The notes beneath the pieces were generated by a model that was not told the DNA's origin, made no database searches, and saw only the letters and a list, made by a program, of their open reading frames with translations. The translations under genes and the position numbers were made by a program. This document shows, piece by piece, positions 45,489-53,710 of a stretch of DNA of 57,827 nucleotides (the stretch's first letter is position 1; each line of letters starts with the position of its first letter). This DNA is from Prauserella halophila. Lineage in GTDB: Bacteria > Actinomycetota > Actinomycetes > Mycobacteriales > Pseudonocardiaceae. The stretch spans positions 1 through 57,827 of the forward strand of contig NZ_JAMTCQ010000012.1 of the NCBI RefSeq assembly GCF_024171895.1, read 5' to 3'.

Positions 45489-45635
45489 ACAGCCGTCAGT
45501 GCGTGCCGGCAGGTGCACCGGACGACAACCGGCAGGTGTAGCGAACCGCGGCACCGAGGCACGGCAACACCGCGGCACCGAGGCACCGAGGCGCGGCCGC
45601 ACGGTGGCACCGCAGCGGGCAACGCTGCGGCGGAG
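45489..45635 (+). other. Intergenic tandem CCGCGGCACCGAGGCA repeat
   Basis: Between the binding-like gene and the decayed gene there are imperfect copies of CCGCGGCACCGAGGCA (about 45546-45600) and two copies of CCGGCAGGTG (about 45507-45540). No gene. Confidence 0.6.
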
Positions 45636-45958
45636 TCACGGTGTTTCGGCGATCACCCAGTACTCGACGAATCGGTTCCCACCGTGACGAAGGGTGTCGT
45701 GCCGGAGGATGTCGTGTCCGTGGAAGGTCGTCGCTGCCGCCTGGTAATGCCCGTGAGCGACCCATCGGGCGCTGATCAGGTCGCCTTCGGTAACGGGCCC
45801 CACGTCGACGCCGAACGTCACCGCGCCGGACCGCGCCGAACGCCTCGATGCAGAACTCGATCGCACGCCGGGAATCGGCGACGATCAGGTACGGCGTCGA
45901 CGCGTGCCTCGGCCTCGACGGTGGGTTCGGTCGGGGTCGGTTCCGCTCGGTCGTCCAT
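45636..45958 (-). pseudogene. Decayed VOC (glyoxalase-like) gene fused to a SnoaL-like end
   Basis: GGAGG precedes ATG at 45958. The first about 20 residues (MDDRAEPTPTEPTVEAEARV) are in one frame. Then the typical glyoxalase start TPYLIVADSRRAIEFCIEAF appears in another frame, so a frameshift lies near 45900. At about 45820 the similarity changes again: the last 50 residues (DLISARWVAHGHYQAAATTF, GNRFVEYWVIAE) look like the end of a SnoaL/NTF2-fold protein, in a third frame. Two different genes were joined by deletion and neither is whole. Confidence 0.65.
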
Positions 45959-46097
45959 GGTTCCTCCTTCGGCCGGACTGCCGGATGCGGCACGTGTCCG
46001 TCGTCGCCCAGGGACACGGGTTCATGACGAACACGCTCCGGCCTGTCTCGCCCGTGTGGGTGAGGCAGAGGTTCGTTCGACGGGCGGGCAGGAGGTG

Positions 46098-48362
46098 TCA
46101 ACGCGCGTGTCCCGGGCCGTCCTCTCCAACGGGACGGCGAGGCCGACGTTCCCGCGGCCACTGCTCGGGAGATGGCTGCTCGGGAGGCGGCTGTCGGGGA
46201 GGCTGTTGCTGGAGGGAGTGCTGCTCGGGAGATGGCTGTTGGGGAGACCACTGTCCGGCAGGCCGCTGTCGGGGAGGCTGTTGCTGGAGGGAGTGCTGCT
46301 CGGGGGAGCGCGGTGGTGGCTGCTCCGGTGGCGGTTGCCGCGGCTCGGCTTCCGACGGTCTCCGCGGTGGCGGCTGTTCCGGTGGCCGTCGGCGTTGTCT
46401 CCACGGTTGCTCCGCCCCGGGGTGTTCCGCCCCGGGGTCGGCCGTGCGCTGCTGCCGGTCCGGGCGTTCGCGAGGGCCGGCCTCGGCCGGATTCGATGCC
46501 TGCGGCGGCTCGCGGCGCGGGTCGACACCGGTTTCGGGTGGTGGGACATCGGCCGGTCCGGTTCCGGACGGTCCGGCTTCGGGTGGTCGGGCTTCAGGCG
46601 GTTGTCGATCCGGCCGCGGAGGTGGCTGTGCGGGGCGATCCCGGGGCGGCTCCCCCTGGCGGTCCGGGGCGGATTCCGCCCTGTGGTTCCGGGCCGGTTC
46701 CTCCGGATCGGGATGGGGGCGAGGGCGGTCACCGGGGTGGTTCGGCTGGTCGCCGTGTCCGTTGAATCGTGGTTCGGCGACACCACCGCCGTGCTCCGGG
46801 GGTGGCTGGGGTGCGGGCCGGCGCGGTCGATTCCGTGGTGGCAGCGGTTCCGAACGAGGGGATTCCGAACGAGGGGATTCGGGACGAGGCGGTGCGGGCT
46901 CCGGACTCCGGGGCGCCGAGCGGGTCGGCCGGGAACGTGCCGGATCGGCGGGCAGCGGTTCCGAACGGGTGGCTCGGACCGGCTCGGACGGCGTCACACC
47001 GCGCGATCCTGCAGCGCCCTGGTCGGCCGGGATCTGCACGGTCACCTCGCCGACACCTGCATCCCGGTCGGCGTCCGTGTGGTCCGCGTCGGCCGACACG
47101 GCTTCACCGGCCGACACGGCTTCACCGGTCGACGCAGGACCGGTCGACGCAGCCTGATCGGCACCACCGGTCCCGGCACCGTCGGCTCCCGGACCGGCCC
47201 TACCGGCCCTACCGGCACCTCCGGCATTGCCGGACCCGTGCTTCGCGGTGTTGCCCACGCGCCGGGACAGACTCCGGGCCCACTGGTGACTGGGCCGCTC
47301 GACACCTCGGTAACTGATCTCGACCAGTGCTGCCGTGACCAGCAGTGATATCGGCAGTGCGATCGCGAACGGCACCGCAGGGCGCAGCAGGCCGAGCGTG
47401 ACGAAAATGCCGAGACTGTGCAGTAGATAGATGGAGTACGAGCGTTCCGACATCGCCGTCCAGAAGCGGAACTGCCGCAGCTTCGGCTCGGCGAAATAGC
47501 CAATCAGGAAGAACATCACGGCGATCGACATCGCGAGGTTGTACGAGTCGTCGATGCGCCCGACGTCGACGATGTCGGCGTACACGTACAGCATCCACGC
47601 CAGTGCGCCGAACACGCCGCCTGCCCAGAGCGGGATCTTCTTCGACGTCGTGGCCCAGACGACCTGGCCGATGATCAGGATCGGCAGGTACGACACGTTG
47701 ACCGCGAACAGCGACCACGATTCGTTCAGCTCGTTGCGGCTCGACAGCACTACGAACACGAACGTCAGCTCGATGCCGATCGCCAGCCACACCGCCCGCC
47801 GCAACACCGGCAGCAGCGCCAGCAGGATGAGGTAGAACAGCACCTCGATGATCATGGTCCAGGCCACCGGCATGAGGACGATCTGCGGATACAGGACGTA
47901 GTTCACCAGGGTCCAGTTGGTGAACATCGTCCACGGTGTCAGCTCCTGCGGCTGGCCCGTCGACTGCGGTTCGAGGCCCGCCCACAGTGCAGCCGCCGTC
48001 AACAGCAGTACGAACAGCAGCGGTGCGTACACGCGGATGAACCGGTTGAGTGCGAACTTCCGCCGCCCCTGGCGGATCGCGATCGGCGTCACGATGAACC
48101 CGCTGACCAGGAAGAAGAACGGCACCGCGATCTGGCCGATGCCCTGAGTGGCCATGCGCATCGGTTCGCTGCTGAACGTCTCGACGAACTCGATGACGGG
48201 TGCGTTCTCGCCCTTCGCCTGCACCCACGGGTGAGCGATGTGGGAGTAGACCACCAGTAGCGCGGCGATCGCGCGGCCCATGTCGACGAACGAGATGCGT
48301 GTCTTGTCGTCGCCTTCGAGCGGCTTCGGCCGAGAGCGTGACGTCTTGTCCACCGCACTCAC
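46098..48362 (-). CDS. Acyltransferase-3 family membrane protein with long disordered tail
   Basis: 754 residues. Residues about 23-370 form the OafA-like acyltransferase with about ten membrane segments; FVDMGRAIAALLVVYSH has the conserved Arg and His41, and VAVPFFFLVSGF-type and YSIYLLHSLGIF blocks follow. It probably adds acetyl or another acyl group to an envelope sugar. The remaining about 380 residues are Pro/Gln/Arg/Glu-rich with repeats such as PSPEQHSLQQQPPRQ, with no fold expected. GTG start at 48362. It is divergent from the mannosyltransferase. Confidence 0.88.
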   Translation of the reverse strand: MSAVDKTSRSRPKPLEGDDKTRISFVDMGRAIAALLVVYSHIAHPWVQAKGENAPVIEFVETFSSEPMRMATQGIGQIAVPFFFLVSGFIVTPIAIRQGRRKFALNRFIRVYAPLLFVLLLTAAALWAGLEPQSTGQPQELTPWTMFTNWTLVNYVLYPQIVLMPVAWTMIIEVLFYLILLALLPVLRRAVWLAIGIELTFVFVVLSSRNELNESWSLFAVNVSYLPILIIGQVVWATTSKKIPLWAGGVFGALAWMLYVYADIVDVGRIDDSYNLAMSIAVMFFLIGYFAEPKLRQFRFWTAMSERSYSIYLLHSLGIFVTLGLLRPAVPFAIALPISLLVTAALVEISYRGVERPSHQWARSLSRRVGNTAKHGSGNAGGAGRAGRAGPGADGAGTGGADQAASTGPASTGEAVSAGEAVSADADHTDADRDAGVGEVTVQIPADQGAAGSRGVTPSEPVRATRSEPLPADPARSRPTRSAPRSPEPAPPRPESPRSESPRSEPLPPRNRPRRPAPQPPPEHGGGVAEPRFNGHGDQPNHPGDRPRPHPDPEEPARNHRAESAPDRQGEPPRDRPAQPPPRPDRQPPEARPPEAGPSGTGPADVPPPETGVDPRREPPQASNPAEAGPRERPDRQQRTADPGAEHPGAEQPWRQRRRPPEQPPPRRPSEAEPRQPPPEQPPPRSPEQHSLQQQPPRQRPAGQWSPQQPSPEQHSLQQQPPRQPPPEQPSPEQWPRERRPRRPVGEDGPGHAR

Positions 48363-48524
48363 CCCCTCAGCGTGCCGCTTGTACCTGCCGTTTCACCGTG
48401 GATGTCACCCCTTTGCCCCACGGTGCGTTGGTTCACACCAACGTCGAACGGGCAAGCGGCAGCGTATCGGCAGTTAGCATGACTGTGGAATCCCCGTCCG
48501 ATCGACGAGTTGCGACACCTGCAC

Positions 48525-49694
48525 ATGACCGACACGACCGCCGCACCCGTATCGGCGGCAACCGTGACACTTCGCCACCGGGTGTGGCGTGCGCTCCGGC
48601 CGGCCCTGCCCGCGCTCACAGCGTTCTACGCGGTCCAGGTCGTCTCGTACGTCGTCATCGCGCTTGTCGCCGACCGCGCGGGCGTCTCGTTCACGGAGCT
48701 GGTCGGCAGTTACGACGTCAACTGGTACGCCGAGATCGCCGAGCACGGCTACCGCCAGGACGTCCTCCTCGACGAGAACGGCAACCCCGAACCGGTCAGC
48801 CTCGCGTTCTTCCCGCTGCTGCCCGGGCTGGCGTCGGTGTTCGGGCTGTTCGGCATGCCCGCCGCGGCCGCGCTACTGCTGGTGTCGCTGCTCGCGGGCG
48901 GCGTCGCGGCGTGGGGGCTGCACGCGTTCGGCACGCGCCTCGGCGGACCGCGCGTCGGCAATCTGATGGCGGTGCTGTGGGCGGTCGCGCCCGGCGCGAT
49001 CGCCTTGCGCATGGGCTACTCCGAGTCGCTGTTCGTGGCCGTCGCGGTGTGGACGCTGGTGGCGCTCGAACGGCGGCAATGGCTGGCCGCGGGCGGGTTG
49101 ACGTTGGTAGCGGGGCTGTCCCGGAGTACGGCTGTGGCCCTCATCGCGGCCGTCGGCGTCGCGGCGCTGATCGCGATCGTGCGCCGACGCGACGGCTGGC
49201 GCCCCTGGGCCGCCGCGCTGCTCGCGCCGCTCGGACTGGCCGCGTACCTGCTGTACGTCGGCTGGCGTGGTGGGCGCCTCGACGCGTGGTTCTGGATCCA
49301 GGAACACGCCTGGCACATGGGATTCGACGGCGGTGAGCTCACGTGGATCACCTTCTCCAGGGCGCTTTCCGGCGACGAGCCGATGTGGTCGGTGATCCTC
49401 GCCGGCGTCGTGCTGGTGAGCATCGGGCTGCTGGTGGCGTCGTGGTTCATCCGGTCGATCCCGCTGCCCGCGCACGTCTACACCGCGATGATGATGGTCT
49501 CGGCGCTCGGCACGGGCGCGTTCTGGAACTGCCGGGCCCGGTTCCTGCTGCCCGCGATCACGCTCGCCGTCCCGGTGGCGTTTCTGCTGGCCCGTGCGCC
49601 GCGGTGGGTGTCGGCCGTCGTGCTGTCGCTGGCCAGCGTCGCCGGTGCCTGGTGGGGTGCCTACCTGATGGCGTACGCCGAGCTGAACCCGTAG
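48525..49694 (+). CDS. PIG-V-like mannosyltransferase, multi-pass membrane protein
   Basis: 389 residues with about ten membrane segments. After the first segment comes VGSYDVNWYAEIAEHGYRQD, a luminal loop with acidic residues as in GT-C glycosyltransferases of the PIG-V/PIG-M type, which use a polyprenyl-phosphate sugar. MGYSESLFVAVAVWTLVALE and GLSRSTAVALI also fit this family. It probably mannosylates a lipid or protein outside the membrane. ATG at 48525 is preferred; TTG at 48510 is possible. The stop is contained in a 17-bp repeat. Confidence 0.85.
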   Translation: MTDTTAAPVSAATVTLRHRVWRALRPALPALTAFYAVQVVSYVVIALVADRAGVSFTELVGSYDVNWYAEIAEHGYRQDVLLDENGNPEPVSLAFFPLLPGLASVFGLFGMPAAAALLLVSLLAGGVAAWGLHAFGTRLGGPRVGNLMAVLWAVAPGAIALRMGYSESLFVAVAVWTLVALERRQWLAAGGLTLVAGLSRSTAVALIAAVGVAALIAIVRRRDGWRPWAAALLAPLGLAAYLLYVGWRGGRLDAWFWIQEHAWHMGFDGGELTWITFSRALSGDEPMWSVILAGVVLVSIGLLVASWFIRSIPLPAHVYTAMMMVSALGTGAFWNCRARFLLPAITLAVPVAFLLARAPRWVSAVVLSLASVAGAWWGAYLMAYAELNP

Positions 49695-49725
49695 CGAGGC
49701 TGAACCCGTAGCGAGGCTGAACCCG
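49683..49725 (+). repeat. 17-bp tandem repeat carrying the stop codon
   Basis: CTGAACCCGTAGCGAGG occurs at 49683 and 49700 and partly at 49717; TAG of the first copy is the mannosyltransferase stop. Looser CCCGTAGC/CGAGCTGA copies continue to about 49785. Confidence 0.88.
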
Positions 49726-49855
49726 CGGCGGAGCTGATTCCGGGTAGCGACCCCGTAGCCGAGCTGACCCGCGTAGCGATCTCGACGCGGAGTAATCAAC
49801 CGCGCATCCGAGATCTCACGGACGGGTGGTGGTCACAACCGACGGATGCGGAGGG

Positions 49856-52800
49856 TTACTGCGGGCGGAGCCAGAGGGTGGTGAAGCCGCGGCGGTCCAT
49901 GCGGGCGTGGTGGATCAGCATGTCGTCCGGTTCGTCGTCGGCGAGTGTGCCGTCGGCGAGCAGTTCGACCGGCTGGTATCCCCACTTGCGGTAGGCGACG
50001 AGTACGGCGGCCGGGTCGTCGCCGAACTCCTCGATCGCCTCCGGCGAGAACTCGCACAGCACGTCCGGCCGGTCCCGCTCGAGTGTCTCCTGCAGTCCGG
50101 CGAGCGCACGGTGGTCGCGGCCCTGCAGATCCGTCTTGACCAGGCCCACCGGCTGGCGCAGCACGTCGGTGCTGCCGTCGAGCCGCACGGCCTGGACCAT
50201 CAGCCCCGCCGTACCGTCCGGTTCGCGCACCCGGTGGTCACCGCTGTTGCGCTCGTCGGTGTGCGCCAGCACGAGGTTGCCGTCGGCGTCCCATGCGGCC
50301 GCCTCCAGCACGTTGACCAGCCCGGAACGGTCCTTCGGCAGGTTCACGGCCAGGTTGCGGCGCAGGAACTCGGCGTTCGTCGGGTCGGCTTCGACGGCCA
50401 CCACGTTCGTGACGGCAGAAGACGACCGCAGCAGGCTCAGCGTGTGATAGCCGACGTGCGCGCCGACGTCGAGGAACGCCCCCGGGCGCCGCCCCGCCAA
50501 CTGCGTCAGCAACTGCGCCTCGTCGCGTTCCCACGACCGGTGGTGGCGGATCCACGGCAGCATCACGTCGTCGACGGGCAGCAGCAGCGCGCCCGTGTCG
50601 CACACCACGACGTCGCCGCCCTCGGGGATCGGGGCGTGCACCAGCCGCGCCGCCTCCAGCACTGCCTCCAGGTCTCGGCCGAGTCGCTGGATGGCGTGTT
50701 CGTCGTTGTCGAACCGCTGGTCGCGAGCCTGGACGAGGTCCTGTATCGACTCCTGCCGCCGGTCGATGTCGGAGTTCAGGTGCGCGAGCCGGTCGGCGAG
50801 TGTGCGGATGTCGTCCTGGCTGCTGCGGAACTCCTCGACATCGACACCGACACCGGCGCCGTGTTCGGCCACGGTGCGGTGCAGTTGTTCCGTGCTGACG
50901 GTGTCGGCCTGGCGCAGTTCGTCCACCGTGCGGCGCAGCTGCTCGGCCCGCTTCTCCTGGCGGCGAGCAGTCTCGCGTGCCTCGGCGGCCTCGCTGGAGG
51001 TGGCCTCGACGGACCGTTCGAGTGCCTCGATCCGCTCCAGCAGTCGCTGCATGGTCGTTTCGGACCCGTCCTGCAGAGTGCCGAGCACCTTGCGCTGGTG
51101 GACGTCGTAGTGGTCCAGCAGCCTCAGCACGGCCTTGCGCAGTGCGGGTGCGACCGGTGAGCGAGCCGCGGCCCCCGTCTCGGGCCGCCAGCGCAGCGCC
51201 TCGCGGGACTCGCGCATCGGCGTGAGCGGGTTCTCGACGGCAGGCTTGTCCTCGACGGCCCGGTGGCGTTCGAGCCACGTCCGGTGGGCGCGTTCCAGCT
51301 CGGAGCGCAGCCAGGTCGACGCGGCCCCCATCGACCGGGTGCGCAGGATGTGGTCGCGGGCAGCCCCGCCCCGGCGCGCGGCTTCCGCCGGCACGTCGGC
51401 GACCTGGCGCATCGCCTCGGCCGCGGCGTCCACGTCGGGCTCGGCCCACAGCGCGTCCGGGTGGTACGGCTCGCAACCGTCACCGACCGGCACCAGACGG
51501 TAGGGGATCGGCCAGCCCGTGCCGGCGTCGAGGAATTCGGTGGTGCTCGAGTACGCGGTGCTGATCACCGGCATGCCGCGCGCCATCGCCTCGGCGATCG
51601 TCAGCCCGAAGCCCTCACTGCGGTGCAGCGACACGTAGCAGTCGGCGGAGGCGTACAGGTCGGCCAGCTCGGCGGCGCTGACGTAGCCCTCGACGAGTTC
51701 GATGCGCGCGTCGTCGGCGACCATCGTGCGCAGGCGTTCCGCAGCTTGCGGGTGCAGGTCGCCGTTGATCGTCTTGAGCACGAGCCGCGCATCGGTGCGG
51801 CCTTCGAACGCGATCCGGAACGCCTCGACCGCGCCCCACGGATTCTTGCGTTCGCCCACGCTGTTGAAGTCGAATGCGAACAGGAACCGGGTCGGATCGC
51901 CCGTCTTGCGGACGCGCGCGCTGGGTCCCGGGTCACGCACGGGCACGGGGATCGTCTTCACCGGCACGGTCGCGTGCGCGGCGAACGCGTCGCGGCAGAA
52001 ATCGCTGACGGTCCACACCTCGTCGACCATCCCGAACGCCTCGTGCTGCCACTCGGGGAAGTCCTCGAGCTCCCACGCCCACAGCCCGATGCGGTACCGG
52101 TCGCGGACGACGTCGGGATGCGTCGAGGTGGCCAGGCGGGTCTGGTCGGCATTGACGGCGATGATGCTGAGCGGGAACCGCGGGTCGCCCGCGGTGGCGG
52201 GCCGCTCGACGCCGGTGCGGTTCGACACCGCCTTCTCCTCGACCACGGACGCCACCTCGACACCCGCGTCGACGATCGCGTCGTGGATGACCCGGCCCAT
52301 CTCACCGAGCCCCAGTTCGGCGGTCAGATAGCCGAGGAGGTTGACGCCGAAGTCCTCGTCGGGTTCGCGCGGCTCCGGCTGCCGGTGGGGCAGCGCCCAC
52401 GCGGGCAGCACCTGCTCGTCGACCCCCGAGTCCGCGCACCATGCGCGGAAGCCCCCGGCGTCGGCGCCGGTGGGGTGCGGGAACGCCAGTTGCAGGTCCG
52501 TCCGCTCCCGCCAGACGGCCATCGTCATCCGGTTCAGACCCGCGGCGGCCTGCGCATGGTCGGCGGGCGCCGACAGCCACGCACGCAGCCCCTCACCCTT
52601 GTCCTCGCCGTAGGCATGCGGCGGCATCGGGTCGCGGCGGCCCGCGCCCCGGCCGGTCTCGTCGGGCGTCTCGGCGGCGATCCAGCCGTCGCGGAACAGC
52701 CGCCGGCAGCCCGCGGTCAGTGGCGTGCCGTCGCCGAACGTCGCGAAGCCGTACGGGATGGCCTCCAGCGTCTCGGCGTACCCGGACGACTTGAGTGCCG

Positions 52801-53710
52801 AGCCGTAGGCGTCGCACAGGGCGCGCAGGTCCGGGTTGTCCGACAGCAGCACACGCGGGTTGCGGGCGCAGTGCAGCGTCAGCAGCCACGGCCGCTCGGG
52901 GCGATAGCCGGAGAAGTGGAAGAACCGCAGCGTGTGCCCGCCCGCGGTGACGGCGCCGTCGTCGGAGCGTTCGACGGGGCGTTCGTGCAGGTTCCAGTAC
53001 GCCACGTTGAAGCCCGGGTCGGTGAGCACCACGTGCCGGAACAGGGCAGGCACCTGGTCGACCCAGCGCTGGTCGGTGAACAGCTGCTCGGCCGGCGCGA
53101 CGATCGCGTCCTGGCGCAGGCGGCCCGCCCAGAACTCGAGGAACTCCTCCGAACCCGGTCCGACACCGACGAAGCCGAGGTTGAAGATGCCGGTGCCCAT
53201 GATGACCGCGTCGCCGGGCTCCTTGCCGTCGCGCGGCAGCGGGGCGGTGAAGTGCGGGGTGAGCACGATGCTGTGCTCGAGGGCGAGTTCGGCGACCTCC
53301 GGCATCGGCGAGAACACCTGGATGTCCGGATCGAGGTAGATCACCACCGACGAGTTCGCCCGCAGCTCACGCAGCAGGTACGGCTTGACGGCCGTCGCCA
53401 GCTCGGTGATCGAGTACGCCGTCGCCATGCGCAGATACGTCTCGGAGTCGATCCCGAACGCCGAAGGCCCGACGATGCGCATGCCGTCGATGACCGTCTC
53501 GTCGTCACCGGGATCCTCGGTGCCGACGCCGCAGTCGCTGTCGATGACACCGACGACGAACTGGTGCCCCGGATGGTGCTTGAGGTACGACGCCGCGAGC
53601 ACGCGCGCCGCGGGCAGGTAGTTGCGGGCGACGATGGTGCAGGCGGTCACCACGGTCAAGTCACCGCTGGACGGTGTCGGCTCACTCATCGGTGGCGCCG
53701 GCTCACTCAT
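49856..53710 (-). CDS. Giant glycosyltransferase–methyltransferase (GT, GT4, coiled coil, FkbM)
   Basis: 1284 residues, soluble. Module 1 (about 18-330) resembles nucleotide-sugar GT-A proteins: TIVARNYLPAARVLAASYL, VVIYLDPDIQVF (DxD). Module 2 (about 450-820) is a GT4 transferase: NLLGYLTAELGLGEMGRV, WTVSDFCRDAF, FAFDFNSVGERKN and SEGFGLTIAEAMARG. A coiled coil follows (about 885-1020, many Glu/Arg/Gln). Module 3 (about 1040-1284) is an FkbM-type SAM methyltransferase with GAFLDVGAHVGYHTLSLL and LVKTDLQG. It probably elongates and caps a surface glycan. Start ATG at 53710 (second ATG at 53689 in a duplicated MSEP segment). It overlaps the upstream gene. Confidence 0.88.
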   Translation of the reverse strand: MSEPAPPMSEPTPSSGDLTVVTACTIVARNYLPAARVLAASYLKHHPGHQFVVGVIDSDCGVGTEDPGDDETVIDGMRIVGPSAFGIDSETYLRMATAYSITELATAVKPYLLRELRANSSVVIYLDPDIQVFSPMPEVAELALEHSIVLTPHFTAPLPRDGKEPGDAVIMGTGIFNLGFVGVGPGSEEFLEFWAGRLRQDAIVAPAEQLFTDQRWVDQVPALFRHVVLTDPGFNVAYWNLHERPVERSDDGAVTAGGHTLRFFHFSGYRPERPWLLTLHCARNPRVLLSDNPDLRALCDAYGSALKSSGYAETLEAIPYGFATFGDGTPLTAGCRRLFRDGWIAAETPDETGRGAGRRDPMPPHAYGEDKGEGLRAWLSAPADHAQAAAGLNRMTMAVWRERTDLQLAFPHPTGADAGGFRAWCADSGVDEQVLPAWALPHRQPEPREPDEDFGVNLLGYLTAELGLGEMGRVIHDAIVDAGVEVASVVEEKAVSNRTGVERPATAGDPRFPLSIIAVNADQTRLATSTHPDVVRDRYRIGLWAWELEDFPEWQHEAFGMVDEVWTVSDFCRDAFAAHATVPVKTIPVPVRDPGPSARVRKTGDPTRFLFAFDFNSVGERKNPWGAVEAFRIAFEGRTDARLVLKTINGDLHPQAAERLRTMVADDARIELVEGYVSAAELADLYASADCYVSLHRSEGFGLTIAEAMARGMPVISTAYSSTTEFLDAGTGWPIPYRLVPVGDGCEPYHPDALWAEPDVDAAAEAMRQVADVPAEAARRGGAARDHILRTRSMGAASTWLRSELERAHRTWLERHRAVEDKPAVENPLTPMRESREALRWRPETGAAARSPVAPALRKAVLRLLDHYDVHQRKVLGTLQDGSETTMQRLLERIEALERSVEATSSEAAEARETARRQEKRAEQLRRTVDELRQADTVSTEQLHRTVAEHGAGVGVDVEEFRSSQDDIRTLADRLAHLNSDIDRRQESIQDLVQARDQRFDNDEHAIQRLGRDLEAVLEAARLVHAPIPEGGDVVVCDTGALLLPVDDVMLPWIRHHRSWERDEAQLLTQLAGRRPGAFLDVGAHVGYHTLSLLRSSSAVTNVVAVEADPTNAEFLRRNLAVNLPKDRSGLVNVLEAAAWDADGNLVLAHTDERNSGDHRVREPDGTAGLMVQAVRLDGSTDVLRQPVGLVKTDLQGRDHRALAGLQETLERDRPDVLCEFSPEAIEEFGDDPAAVLVAYRKWGYQPVELLADGTLADDEPDDMLIHHARMDRRGFTTLWLRPQ

